A stretch of DNA of 64,000 bases, from NCBI RefSeq assembly GCF_009671245.1, contig NZ_VTFS01000003.1, positions 124,001-188,000 of the forward strand. The letters are read 5' to 3'. The notes under the pieces were generated by a model. The model made no database searches. It had not been told where the DNA came from and saw only the letters and a program-made list of their open reading frames with translations. Shown piece by piece: positions 27,206 through 35,300 of this stretch. A program made the position numbers and the translations under genes. Numbering within the stretch: position 1 is the stretch's first letter; every line of letters starts with the position of its first letter. The DNA is from Marinicella rhabdoformis. Lineage in GTDB: Bacteria > Pseudomonadota > Gammaproteobacteria > Xanthomonadales > Marinicellaceae.

Positions 27206-27877
27206 TCAAACAAGGCTTTCATTGACGCGATACCATCCCGTTAAGCTGTATCGAGATCGAGTGGCAGGTAACACTTCATGCGGAAACTCTTCACTCAGGA
27301 ACAGAATCATGGTGCCAAAAGTGGGCGACACTTCAAACAAAGGACTGGGGGATATTTTGTCATACACCACCAATTGACCACCATCTTGTGCACCCCATTG
27401 GGGATTCAAATACAAGACCGAGCTGAGCCTGCGGTTTTTGCTGTTTTTAAATGCATCCAAATGTTTTTTGTAAAACGCCCCTGCAGGATAATGTGCAAAC
27501 ATACATTCATAGTCATACAGACCCAAAAACAAATGTTTGTTGATATAAAGCCGCAAAGCTTCTACCCAGCGGTTATAACGACTCAAATAATTCTCATCCC
27601 CAGAAAGCCAATGAATTTTGTCACTTCGAACAAACATGTTTTTCTGAAAGGAATCTTCACGGCCAACACCCGCCCGATCAAAGTCTGTAGGATTTAACTC
27701 AATCAACTCCTTCAACAAACAGGCCAAATAATCTGTATCAAATACTTGAGGTAACACCACGTAGCCTTGATCAAGCAAGGCCTCTACAATAAAAGCAAAA
27801 CAATCCTGAGCCGGATCAGCAAGAGAAACAACTGGGTTCAATAAGATAGCCAAAAGTAAAGTTGACTTATATGCCAC
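27206..27877 (-). CDS. 2OG-Fe(II) oxygenase superfamily protein
   Basis: 223 residues. The double-stranded beta-helix core has the iron-binding HLD (YKKHLDAFKNS), the distal His in FPHEVLP and the 2-oxoglutarate Arg in RSRYSLTGWYR, with RRLSSVLYLNPQW and GGQLVVYD between them. This arrangement is that of the SM-20/prolyl-4-hydroxylase-like family, which hydroxylates proteins or small molecules using iron, oxygen and 2-oxoglutarate. The assigned start is GTG 27877 without a ribosome site. The first 20 residues look like a signal peptide, unusual for this family, so a later start is possible. Confidence 0.75.
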   Translation of the reverse strand: MAYKSTLLLAILLNPVVSLADPAQDCFAFIVEALLDQGYVVLPQVFDTDYLACLLKELIELNPTDFDRAGVGREDSFQKNMFVRSDKIHWLSGDENYLSRYNRWVEALRLYINKHLFLGLYDYECMFAHYPAGAFYKKHLDAFKNSKNRRLSSVLYLNPQWGAQDGGQLVVYDKISPSPLFEVSPTFGTMILFLSEEFPHEVLPATRSRYSLTGWYRVNESLV

Positions 27878-28117
27878 ATCAACTTTATAAGCTACACATT
27901 AATGCCCTTTAGTTAATAAAAACCACGATAATGTTTCAGACATAAGCAACCCACAGAATAAAGCATTTGTTACTTAATTCAAAGGAAACCTTCAAAGCAT
28001 GCTTTTTATAAGCCTACCGACCAATAAGTTATGCTTTCGAAATTACCAATTGAAGCAGGAAACAATGAGATTACATTAAAATTTTTATCAAGCCTGATCT
28101 TGAACCGTGAGTCAGAT

Positions 28118-28423
28118 TTACACTTGTTTGACGCCCATGCCATTTTTTACATTCTTACCCAGCTCTTTTTGTAAAAACAATTCAACAGGCACAAAAGCAA
28201 AAGGTATGAATGCGGCGATAAGTACCAGCAACCAGACAACTACAGACCAATCTTGTCTATGGGATACCACCAGTGACAACAAAAAATACAAAAAGAATAA
28301 CGCACCGTGTGTCATGCCTATGATAAAAACATAGTCCCTGCTGATAAAGCCGAGTGTGACACACAAAATAGCAAGATAAGAACACCCTTCTAACAAACTG
28401 GCGACTCTGAATAATTTTAACAT
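28118..28423 (-). CDS. DUF3817 integral membrane protein
   Basis: 101 residues with three membrane helices. The pattern LFRVASLLEGCSYLAIL, IGMTHGALFFLYFLLSL and FIPFAFVPVELFL matches DUF3817 proteins, whose role is unknown. It is flanked by intergenic gaps and appears to be transcribed alone. Confidence 0.85.
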   Translation of the reverse strand: MLKLFRVASLLEGCSYLAILCVTLGFISRDYVFIIGMTHGALFFLYFLLSLVVSHRQDWSVVVWLLVLIAAFIPFAFVPVELFLQKELGKNVKNGMGVKQV

Positions 28424-28566
28424 GTCATATTCCTATATTTTAGATTGGACAGCCCGTCGTCCAAATGTACTTTAAAAATTGATGCATAGAATAATCGAAG
28501 TACACACATAACACCAAATGTTATTTAACGGAGCAATCCACCTGAGGAGACTGTTTTTGACTGCCA

Positions 28567-29793
28567 TTAAAATAACGATTTTATGCCACTGTACAAAGCT
28601 TCAGCTGATGACTTCGATTGAACTTCAGTCAAAGTAATTGAATCACAGGACTGGAATATCATGAAGCTTTTCAAAGCTTTAATAAATGCGACATTGATCG
28701 CATCTTGGTCATAATTGTGCCGTTCCAATGGATGTTCAAGGTGCAGCATTTTAATTTCCAAACGCCGTTCTTTTCGGTGCGCCTTAGAGTCCATGCGACC
28801 TATAAACTTTCCCCGGTACAATAGAGGCAAAGAAAAATAGCCGTATTTTCTTTTGGCCGCCGGTACATAACATTCGATTTGATAGTCAAAATCAAACAGC
28901 ACCTTGAGTCGGTCACGTTGAATCACAACGTTGTCAAATGGTGACAGGATCATCAGGCGATCATTCAAGCGTGGTAAGCGGCGTTCTAAAGCCCCAGCTT
29001 CAATAAAATAGCGCTCGCCAGTAGGTAATTGAATTTCGGTTAAATCACCTGCCGCCAAACGTTCATTAATCAGTTTTTTCACTGCTTCACGCAATTCAGT
29101 ATTGCGGCGCAGATAGGTCAAACCTTTGAGTGATACCAAACCATGACAGCGCAGTTGTTGCGCTAACAAATGTGTGGCAAACTCAATGACACTCGGCATC
29201 TGTGTGTTCACACCTGATGGTAAAACCCGCTCAGTCAGATCATAGACTTTCTGAAACCCTTCTCGACGACTGACCATCAAGTCGCCTTGCATATACAATT
29301 GTTCCAAGGCTTTTTTCGCCGGCTTCCAATCCCACCAACCGGCTTGTTTGGTCCTCTTGTCCTCCACGTCGCGCGAACGCAAAGGCCCGTCAGATTTGAT
29401 TCGGGCCAATAATTCAGCCATCAGTTTTTCATCACGGGCTTTATACCAATGGGTTTGACCACTTTTTATAGCGTGCTTATAAGGCAGAGAAAAACGGTAG
29501 TCAGCCATGGGTAAAAAGGCTGCTGCATGAGACCAATATTCAAAAACATCTCCTGAGGCCAACATTTGATTCATCATTTCTGGCTTAAAATTCGGCACCC
29601 TAGAATACAACACATGGTTGTGTGCGCGCTCAACTACTGAAATGGTATCGATTTGAACATAACCCAGATGTTCAATGGCCTTGTGCGCTCCTTTTACACT
29701 TTTGCCAAAAGGTTTAGCTGGTAGCAAGCCTTGAGACAGCAAAGCAATGCGTCGTAAACGAGCCATGTCGCTTTGGTTTTTAATTATAATCAT
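28567..29793 (-). CDS. ycaQ: YcaQ-like (AlkX-type) DNA glycosylase, winged-helix protein
   Basis: 408 residues of the HTH_42/YcaQ family. E. coli YcaQ unhooks DNA interstrand crosslinks and removes bulky N7-alkylguanines. The catalytic QxD motif is in LGYVQIDTISVVERAHNHVLYSRVP. FEYWSHAAAFLPMADYRF and LSPFDNVVIQRDRL are further family blocks. Length matches the family. The first residues (MIIIKNQSDMARLRRIALLSQGL) agree with the usual N-terminus. Confidence 0.9.
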   Translation of the reverse strand: MIIIKNQSDMARLRRIALLSQGLLPAKPFGKSVKGAHKAIEHLGYVQIDTISVVERAHNHVLYSRVPNFKPEMMNQMLASGDVFEYWSHAAAFLPMADYRFSLPYKHAIKSGQTHWYKARDEKLMAELLARIKSDGPLRSRDVEDKRTKQAGWWDWKPAKKALEQLYMQGDLMVSRREGFQKVYDLTERVLPSGVNTQMPSVIEFATHLLAQQLRCHGLVSLKGLTYLRRNTELREAVKKLINERLAAGDLTEIQLPTGERYFIEAGALERRLPRLNDRLMILSPFDNVVIQRDRLKVLFDFDYQIECYVPAAKRKYGYFSLPLLYRGKFIGRMDSKAHRKERRLEIKMLHLEHPLERHNYDQDAINVAFIKALKSFMIFQSCDSITLTEVQSKSSAEALYSGIKSLF

Positions 29794-30042
29794 GAACTGA
29801 TTTTATCTGTCCTGGATTCAAGTAACAACAGCAGAAACCCAGGCTTTACTAGAGACAACAAGTCTTCCATTAATGTTTATTCTTGATGTGGCTTTTGTGG
29901 CCAGGAAACATTACTGAAATATTGAGTTAATACCATAGGTACTTATTAGGTCAAATAAATTTTAAAAATTAAAAAGGCGCTGAAACAATATAAATTCCAA
30001 CGCTTTTTTTAACTTTATGACAAGTTACTACTAAATCACAGA

Positions 30043-30276
30043 TCATGGTTCATTGTGGACAGATTCCGCACCCAATTTATGCAGGTAATCCAACACTTCC
30101 TTAAGATTGGCATCAGGGCCTGAAGTCATGTTTTCTTCTTCAGCGACTTGCATTTGTCTGACCGTGCATTCCCACTCTTGCAAAAGGGAAATCTTATCAC
30201 TTTTACTTAATTTTGAAGAGTTGAAAATTTCTTCAGCACTTGAAAATGCCGCTGATGAAATTGTTTTATCTGACAT
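30043..30276 (-). CDS. Small conserved acidic protein, unknown function
   Basis: 77 residues from ATG 30276, which has an excellent AAGGAGAAC ribosome site; the longer frame from 30306 is not needed. The central part KSDKISLLQEWECTVRQMQVAEEENMTSG has the look of a family of small proteobacterial proteins with L-x-x-W-E-x-D-x-R-x-x-x-x-A-x-E-E-x-M. No function is known. Monocistronic. Confidence 0.7.
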   Translation of the reverse strand: MSDKTISSAAFSSAEEIFNSSKLSKSDKISLLQEWECTVRQMQVAEEENMTSGPDANLKEVLDYLHKLGAESVHNEP

Positions 30277-30458
30277 ATTTGTTCTCCTTTTATTTACGCA
30301 AATCACTTATAAGGGTATCAAATACAGATGTAGATTTAAACCACCGTCCAATGTTTTTGTTAGCATCCTAATCAGAACGATTACTGTTATAACAAACTCT
30401 CATTAACTTCTGTTTTTAAACTGTTATATAATTTTCAAATTTACATTGTTGGTTAACT

Positions 30459-32111
30459 GTGCAATTAAAACTTATACACATTAAAAGCATTCACTTGATT
30501 GTTGCTCTTGGCTTTTTTACTGTTGCCTTTGGCCTCAATGCGCAAGATTATAAAGCTCAACTAAATGATGCACTGAGCTTGGATCAAAAACACAGGGTAG
30601 AGATCAAACAACTCGAATTCAGTAATTCGCAACAAGCGAGCGATAAGAAAGAAATTCAGCGTTTAAAAAAACTTCAAGCGAAATTAGATGCAAAAAACAT
30701 CGCCACCCTTGAGCAAATCATAAATCAACTGGGTCATTGGCCTGGTATCAGCGACGTGGGTGAGAACGTCGCCAAAATGGCATTGATCATCGTTAAACAC
30801 GCGCCGATTGAGCAACAACATCACTTTTTTCCTGAAATCAAAAAAGCAGTCGATTCAGGCCAAGTCAAAGCTGAATGGTTTGCCTATTTATTTGATCAAT
30901 ACTTATTGAAACAAAATTTGCCCCAGGCATATGGCACATTGATGGTGGCTGGACAAAAACTGTACCCCATGCAGCCATTAGCACAAGTCAATTTAAATCG
31001 CACAGCCATTAAGCTACCAGCCCTGGAATCTGCTCTGGCCAGCAAGTCCAAGTGGTTACGACCCAATTTATTAGAAGAAGACCATTTTGAATTGCTCGAT
31101 GTATCGGTCTTTGAACAATTTGCAGATTTGGCACTGGCATGCTTAGACAAGGAATACCCCAACAGCATCAAACATGTTTTGCAAAGTGACACTGACGCCC
31201 AAACACCCGGTCAAATGCACCCTGCTTTCTTTGGTTGTTTTGACTGGCATTCATCAGTGCATGGTCACTGGCTTTTGGTCAAAGCTTTAAAAACGTTCCC
31301 AGATCACCCCGCTTTTCAAAAGATCAAGCCGCGCTTGGCGGCACATTTCACTCAAGAACACATGCAAAAAGAGTTGGCATACTTTCAACAAGAAGGTCGC
31401 AAAAGTTACGAACGTCCTTATGGTATGGCTTGGTATTTGCAATTGGTGGCTGAGTTACATCAGTGGGATGACCCCGAAGTTCAGCAATGGCGTCAGAACC
31501 TCCAGCCATTAGAACAAGAAATAAAAAACAAACTGAAACAATGGATTCCCAAATTAACCCACCCCATCCGTAACGGCACACATTCACAAACGGCTTTTGC
31601 CTTTGGGATGATGCTGGATTATGCCGGACAAGTGAATGATTTAAACTTTCATACATTCTTAAAAGAGCACATCAATCGCTTTTATTTAAATGATAAAAAA
31701 TGCCCCATAGCATATGAACCGTCTGGTCACGATTTCCTCTCAGCTTGTTTGGCTGAAGCTGATTTGATGCGGCGTGTTTTATTGGAACCAAAAACCTATC
31801 AAAAATGGCTCAAAAAGTTTCTGCCACAAATCAAACACGGCAGCGACTGGTTAGCAGTGGCCGTTTCAACCGACCCCAGTGATGGTCACTTATCACACAT
31901 GGATGGCTTGAACATTTCTCGTGCTTGGATGTTAGAAGGTATGGCATCAAAATTACCGTTGAAAGACAAGCGCAGGGCCATATTACTAAGACAGGCCAAC
32001 AACCACAGACAAGCTGGACTGGCAGCTGTAACAGGCGAACACTATGCTGGCGGCCACTGGCTGGGTTCCTTTGCCATGTATTACTTGACCCAAAGCGGCC
32101 TCAAAAAATGA
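30459..32111 (+). CDS. DUF2891 family protein with N-terminal extension
   Basis: 550 residues starting at GTG, with a signal peptide (about 10-30, ending LNAQ) and a 150-residue coiled/helical N-terminal extension. The DUF2891 domain follows: HPAFFGCFDWHSSVHGHWLLVKAL at about 257, RPYGMAWYLQL, NGTHSQTAFAFGMMLDYA, YEPSGHDFLSACLAEADLMRRVL and GEHYAGGHWLGSFAMYYL near the end. These His/Trp-rich blocks suggest an alpha-toroid enzyme, perhaps polysaccharide- or peptide-acting, but the activity is unknown. The stop overlaps the alaA ATG by four bases. Confidence 0.8.
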   Translation: MQLKLIHIKSIHLIVALGFFTVAFGLNAQDYKAQLNDALSLDQKHRVEIKQLEFSNSQQASDKKEIQRLKKLQAKLDAKNIATLEQIINQLGHWPGISDVGENVAKMALIIVKHAPIEQQHHFFPEIKKAVDSGQVKAEWFAYLFDQYLLKQNLPQAYGTLMVAGQKLYPMQPLAQVNLNRTAIKLPALESALASKSKWLRPNLLEEDHFELLDVSVFEQFADLALACLDKEYPNSIKHVLQSDTDAQTPGQMHPAFFGCFDWHSSVHGHWLLVKALKTFPDHPAFQKIKPRLAAHFTQEHMQKELAYFQQEGRKSYERPYGMAWYLQLVAELHQWDDPEVQQWRQNLQPLEQEIKNKLKQWIPKLTHPIRNGTHSQTAFAFGMMLDYAGQVNDLNFHTFLKEHINRFYLNDKKCPIAYEPSGHDFLSACLAEADLMRRVLLEPKTYQKWLKKFLPQIKHGSDWLAVAVSTDPSDGHLSHMDGLNISRAWMLEGMASKLPLKDKRRAILLRQANNHRQAGLAAVTGEHYAGGHWLGSFAMYYLTQSGLKK

Positions 32112-33334
32112 ACAACAACATGAACATCAAACAATCAAATAAACTCAATGATGTCTGCTATGACATCCGTGGACCTGTACTTTCCGCAGCACAAAAGATC
32201 GAAGAACAAGGTGGCAAAGTACTGAAACTCAACATCGGCAATCCTGCACCTTTTGGATTCGATGCACCTGATGACATCGTCCGCGACATGATTCACAACT
32301 TACCTCAAGCCGAAGGCTATTGTGACTCCAAAGGTGTCTATTCAGCCCGGGTGGCGATTTATCAATATTACCAAGAACGTCAAATCAAGAACCTCAATAT
32401 TGATAACATTTATATTGGTAATGGCGTATCAGAATTGATCGTTATGACCATGCAAGGCCTGTTGAATGACGGTGATGAAATGCTGATCCCAGCGCCTGAT
32501 TACCCGCTTTGGACCGCTGCGGTACATTTATCAGGTGGTAAAGCTGTGCATTATTTGTGCGATGAAGACAGTGACTGGGCCCCTGACTTGGCAGATATGG
32601 AAGCCAAAATCACTGACAAAACCCGCGGTTTGGTGCTCATCAACCCCAACAACCCCACAGGCGCCGTTTATACCGAAGCGCAATTGATACAAATCATTGA
32701 ACTGGCCCGCAAACACAACTTGATTATTTTCAGCGATGAAATCTACGAAAAAATCTTATATGACAACACGCCCTACACTTCTATCGCATCCTTGGCCGAT
32801 GACGTGATGTTTGTGACTTTTAATGGTTTGTCAAAAACGTATCGGGTGGCCGGATACCGCACAGGCTGGATGGTCATCAGTGGTCACACGGAACATGCCA
32901 GTGATTATATTGAAGGTTTGAACATCCTGTCTTCTATGCGCTTATGTGCCAATGTGCCCAGTCAGTTTGTCATTCAAGCCGCACTGGGTGGTTACCAAAG
33001 CATCGATGACCTGACTCAAGGCAATGGTCGGCTGAATCAACAACGCCTGTTGGCCCATGACATGATCAACAGCATCCCAGGACTTTCATCTACCTTACCC
33101 AAAGGAGCGCTGTATAACTTTGTTAAAGTCGATACCGAGCGTTTTGGCATCAAAGACGACGAGCAAATGATTTTGGATTTATTGGTCAGCAAACACATCT
33201 TACTGGTTCACGGTACAGCATTCAACTGGCCCAAACCAGACCATTTTCGTTTGGTTTATTTACCGAATAAAGAGGTATTAGAAGATGCCTTATACCGCAT
33301 GGCTGATTTCTTTAAGAGTTACAGGCAATCATAA
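32108..33334 (+). CDS. alaA: Alanine transaminase AlaA (class I aminotransferase)
   Basis: 408 residues; E. coli AlaA (YfbQ) has 405. It converts pyruvate and glutamate to alanine using pyridoxal phosphate. Visible blocks are VLKLNIGNPAPFGFDAP, APDYPLWTAAV, LINPNNPTGAVY, FSDEIYEKI, the PLP lysine in FNGLSKTYRVAGYRTGW, and NFVKVD. The start at 32108 overlaps the DUF2891 stop (ATGA); earlier in-frame codons lie inside that gene. Its stop codon TAA forms part of the attC-like site at 33329-33384, the right-hand boundary of a cassette array. Confidence 0.93.
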   Translation: MNNNMNIKQSNKLNDVCYDIRGPVLSAAQKIEEQGGKVLKLNIGNPAPFGFDAPDDIVRDMIHNLPQAEGYCDSKGVYSARVAIYQYYQERQIKNLNIDNIYIGNGVSELIVMTMQGLLNDGDEMLIPAPDYPLWTAAVHLSGGKAVHYLCDEDSDWAPDLADMEAKITDKTRGLVLINPNNPTGAVYTEAQLIQIIELARKHNLIIFSDEIYEKILYDNTPYTSIASLADDVMFVTFNGLSKTYRVAGYRTGWMVISGHTEHASDYIEGLNILSSMRLCANVPSQFVIQAALGGYQSIDDLTQGNGRLNQQRLLAHDMINSIPGLSSTLPKGALYNFVKVDTERFGIKDDEQMILDLLVSKHILLVHGTAFNWPKPDHFRLVYLPNKEVLEDALYRMADFFKSYRQS

Positions 33335-33384
33335 CGCTTCAATCAGCCGACGCGTTAGCGGTCGGCTGTATTGATGTGTTAAGC
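33329..33384 (-). repeat. attC site (short) at the end of the DJ-1-like cassette
   Basis: Read on the minus strand: GCTTAAC (fits RYYYAAC), spacer ACA, TCAAT, one extra A, CAGCCGAC, a 9-base loop, GTCGGCTG, ATTGA, spacer AGC, then GTTATGA. The arms pair perfectly apart from the central spacer and one extrahelical base on the left arm, the layout of integron attC sites. The predicted crossover (G/TT) is at 33335/33334, inside the alaA stop codon. The last 16 codons of the DJ-1-like gene run through the site. Confidence 0.75.
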
Positions 33385-34142
33385 TTTTCGCCTTTCTCGA
33401 GCAAGATAAGCATTTCTTTCGCTACCAATGCAGCAGGTGGCAAGAACATTGTTGACACTATGCGCGCATCTATGATGACCTCATGTTTATCGGCAATATT
33501 GTCTTTATTGATTGCTAGTGCACCGTTTTTACGAAGCTGATCTTCAACGAGAAATGGCAGTAAAGTACCCTGCTTAGCCCAAGACTTCTCCGCTTCCGTC
33601 GAGTTAGGGAAGCCCGCAACTCGCTTTCCCTGAACCAAAAACTTGCCATTTTTTAGTTTTACATTCGCAAAAGCGCCCGCTCCGTGCCCACTACTCCCGA
33701 CTACTCCACCGCCTTCATAAATCTCCGCCATTATATCAAGTAGCTTTTGATTCGAAGCCACGTCAAACAGCGTCCCGTAGCCCCCACCTACAAAGACGGC
33801 AGCATAATCCTCAGGGTTAACCTGATTCGGCTTCAGTGAGCTATTAGCCTTGTCCAAAAAACCTTCATACTTTATTGTGTAACTGCTGATACCAAGAGGG
33901 TCCATCATAAATGGCACTACTCCTCCGGCCGGAGAAGCAAAATCAACTGCATAGCCATGAGAAATAAATATATGGTACGGAGGCGCGTATTCCCAAAGGT
34001 TATTTCTAGCGTCATGCTTATCAGGATCGCCCATATCTTCCAGATTTGAGGCAATGATCAGAATCTTTTTGGCGTCGCCTGCTTGGGCTGGCAGAGCAAA
34101 GCCGATAAAGATGATGCCCAATACCAAAACTAAATTTTTCAT
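33339..34142 (-). CDS. Exported DJ-1/PfpI-like protein lacking the catalytic cysteine
   Basis: 267 residues with a signal peptide (about 1-21, AQA-G). The fold is DJ-1/PfpI/Hsp31-like: ILIIASN, conserved E51 in WEYAPPYHIF, FASPAGG, AVFVGGGYGTLFD and IIDARIVS. In active members the nucleophile elbow reads (A)VCHG; here residues 148-154 read VGSSGHG, so Gly152 occupies the Cys position. The protein is therefore probably not a classical glyoxalase or deglycase. It lies in a cassette bounded by two attC-like sites, about 40 bases after the crossover, a normal cassette arrangement. CTAAGC-type promoter elements were not identified. Confidence 0.75.
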   Translation of the reverse strand: MKNLVLVLGIIFIGFALPAQAGDAKKILIIASNLEDMGDPDKHDARNNLWEYAPPYHIFISHGYAVDFASPAGGVVPFMMDPLGISSYTIKYEGFLDKANSSLKPNQVNPEDYAAVFVGGGYGTLFDVASNQKLLDIMAEIYEGGGVVGSSGHGAGAFANVKLKNGKFLVQGKRVAGFPNSTEAEKSWAKQGTLLPFLVEDQLRKNGALAINKDNIADKHEVIIDARIVSTMFLPPAALVAKEMLILLEKGEKLNTSIQPTANASAD

Positions 34143-34178
34143 ATTTACTCCATTGATTTAACTTTTGCTCAGAATTAG

Positions 34179-34294
34179 GCTTAACGCCAAGCTCAATTGC
34201 ACAGCGGTTGTAGTGAGTATTGTGCAACAATGAGCGCAGCGAATGCACATAAACGAACGTAGACCACTAAGTCAATTGGAGCGCCTAGTTATGT
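34179..34294 (-). repeat. attC site (long) between the two cassettes
   Basis: On the minus strand the site starts ACATAAC (one mismatch to RYYYAAC), then spacer TAGGC, GCTC-C-AATTG. After about 75 bases it ends CAATTGAGC, spacer TTGGC, GTTAAGC (perfect GTTRRRY). The arms pair with a single extra C on the left side, as in genuine attC sites, and total length is about 116 bases. Orientation agrees with the second site and with both genes. The predicted crossover is between 34185 and 34184. Confidence 0.78.
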
Positions 34295-34312
34295 GTTTTT
34301 TGTACTTAAACT

Positions 34313-34735
34313 TTACCAAAATTTCCACCAAGGTTTTGTTACTTCCAATTCTACGGCACTACTTGGGAATAATATTTCTCCGTTGTCAGCGCTGGCATCA
34401 AAAAAACCTATAGAGTGCTTTATTGATAGTTCACGCATTTTTGGATAAGCCTCTTCAGCTACAGACCATGAAAATGCGGAATAAATTACGTGCTTACCAA
34501 CACAATGATCAGTCACCTTAGGATTGTCGTCATCTTCAGAAGCAAGTGGTCCATTCATGGGAGGGAAATATTCAATCATATCCTTGAACCACGCCTGCAA
34601 CCCTTCGGTTGAAACTTCATTATCTTGATATGAATGATCTTCTTCCCATTCTGTTTGTTGGGCATACCACTTCATAAAGTCTTTTCTTTCCTTTGGTGCG
34701 ACTGTGGGGTCAAAGACCATTAAGTCATAACTCAT
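34313..34735 (-). CDS. Cassette-borne protein of unknown function
   Basis: 140 residues beginning MSYDLMVFDPTVAPKERKDFMKWY and containing QTEWEEDHSYQD, a YFPPMNGP segment, HVIYSAFSWSVAEEAYP and a Trp-rich end KPWWKFW. It is acidic, with no signal peptide or membrane segment. I recall proteins with the MSYDLMVF start as scattered small accessory proteins, but no activity is known. A GAGGAG ribosome site is 7 bases before the ATG, 22 bases after the predicted cassette edge. The gene is followed directly by the long attC site, as expected for a gene cassette. Confidence 0.7.
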   Translation of the reverse strand: MSYDLMVFDPTVAPKERKDFMKWYAQQTEWEEDHSYQDNEVSTEGLQAWFKDMIEYFPPMNGPLASEDDDNPKVTDHCVGKHVIYSAFSWSVAEEAYPKMRELSIKHSIGFFDASADNGEILFPSSAVELEVTKPWWKFW

Positions 34736-34964
34736 GCTTCACTCCTCTAGCACATAACAATTTATTAAATATGCATTGTAGTCATTTAATAAAGACAAAT
34801 ACAGCGAAACACTGGCTTTTGAATTGGTTTTCAACACAATATGGTAAATATTTTACAAAACAAATGGTTTTAAATTTGAATTTCTGTAATAAAAAAGCTG
34901 TGATACGCCGATATTTAATCAAACCTTGAATAACATGCAATCTATGTCATTTTATATACATCTA

Positions 34965-35127
34965 ACCCGTGGTGCATTTGGGAGTTTTTCCAACAAAAAA
35001 TACCGTCATTACCCGGCTTGACCGGGTAATCCATAGCGAAGCGGGTTCAAACGAAGTTTGAAAATATACAATATTCAAAAAAAATGTGATGTTTTTCAAT
35101 TTTTCCTGCTTCAAATGCACCACGGGT
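34965..35127. mobile_element. MITE-like element with 16-bp terminal inverted repeats
   Basis: ACCCGTGGTGCATTTG (34965-34980) and its exact complement CAAATGCACCACGGGT (35112-35127) bound 163 bases with no open reading frame. Inside are two further perfect hairpins: ATTACCCGG-CTTGA-CCGGGTAAT (REP-like, 35008-35030) and TTCAAAC-GAA-GTTTGAA. The size and terminal repeats suit a non-autonomous transposable element. A target duplication is not clear. Confidence 0.55.
35003..35033 (+). repeat. REP-like hairpin (CTTGA type)
   Basis: CCGTCATTACCCGG-CTTGA-CCGGGTAATCCA, a GTCATT...AATCCA framed palindrome with a perfect 9-bp stem, nested inside the MITE-like element. It belongs to the broad class of GTCAT-x-CCGG extragenic palindromes. 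Confidence 0.6.
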
Positions 35128-35234
35128 ATACACCTATTTAATGTTTATTGGTTAAGTTTTTGACGCAACTGTTTTATATGTTCTGGTTCCTGAACTCGCG
35201 GATAACGGTATGGCGGTGTGAAAACCACTTTCAA

Positions 35235-35263
35235 CCGTCATACCGGCGAAGGCCAGTATCCAG
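35235..35263 (+). repeat. REP-like repeat, copy A
   Basis: A 29-base unit CCGTCAT-ACCGGCGAAGG-CCAGTATCCAG with an imperfect stem around GCGAAGGC. It matches copy B (35390-35418, opposite orientation) at about 24 of 29 positions, with CGGCGAAGGCC and ATCCAG invariant. Confidence 0.65.
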
Positions 35264-35300
35264 TTGGAACAGCAAACAACGCACAGTATTATAGCTTATA

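Larger units (their letters stand above)
33335..34757 (-). mobile_element. Two-cassette integron array without integrase (CALIN-like)
   Basis: Two minus-strand genes are each followed by an attC-like site in the same orientation. Cassette one spans about 34757-34185 (573 bp), cassette two 34184-33335 (850 bp). The outer edges both read G/TTATG on the minus strand (34758/34757 and 33335/33334), so removing both cassettes would restore a single G/TTATGA site at the end of alaA. No intI gene or attI is visible in the window. The boundary on the 34757 side has no attC of its own, consistent with insertion at a secondary site. Confidence 0.65.

Noticed and set aside
34693-34929. 78-codon plus-strand frame next to the cassette array
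   Set aside because: No ribosome site, no domain, and it overlaps the start of the cassette gene.
34755-35154. A third attC upstream of the 140-residue gene, using GTTA at 35151 as the partner of TAAC at 34755
   Set aside because: The span of 400 bases is too long and the inner arms do not pair; only the GTTATGT edge is present.
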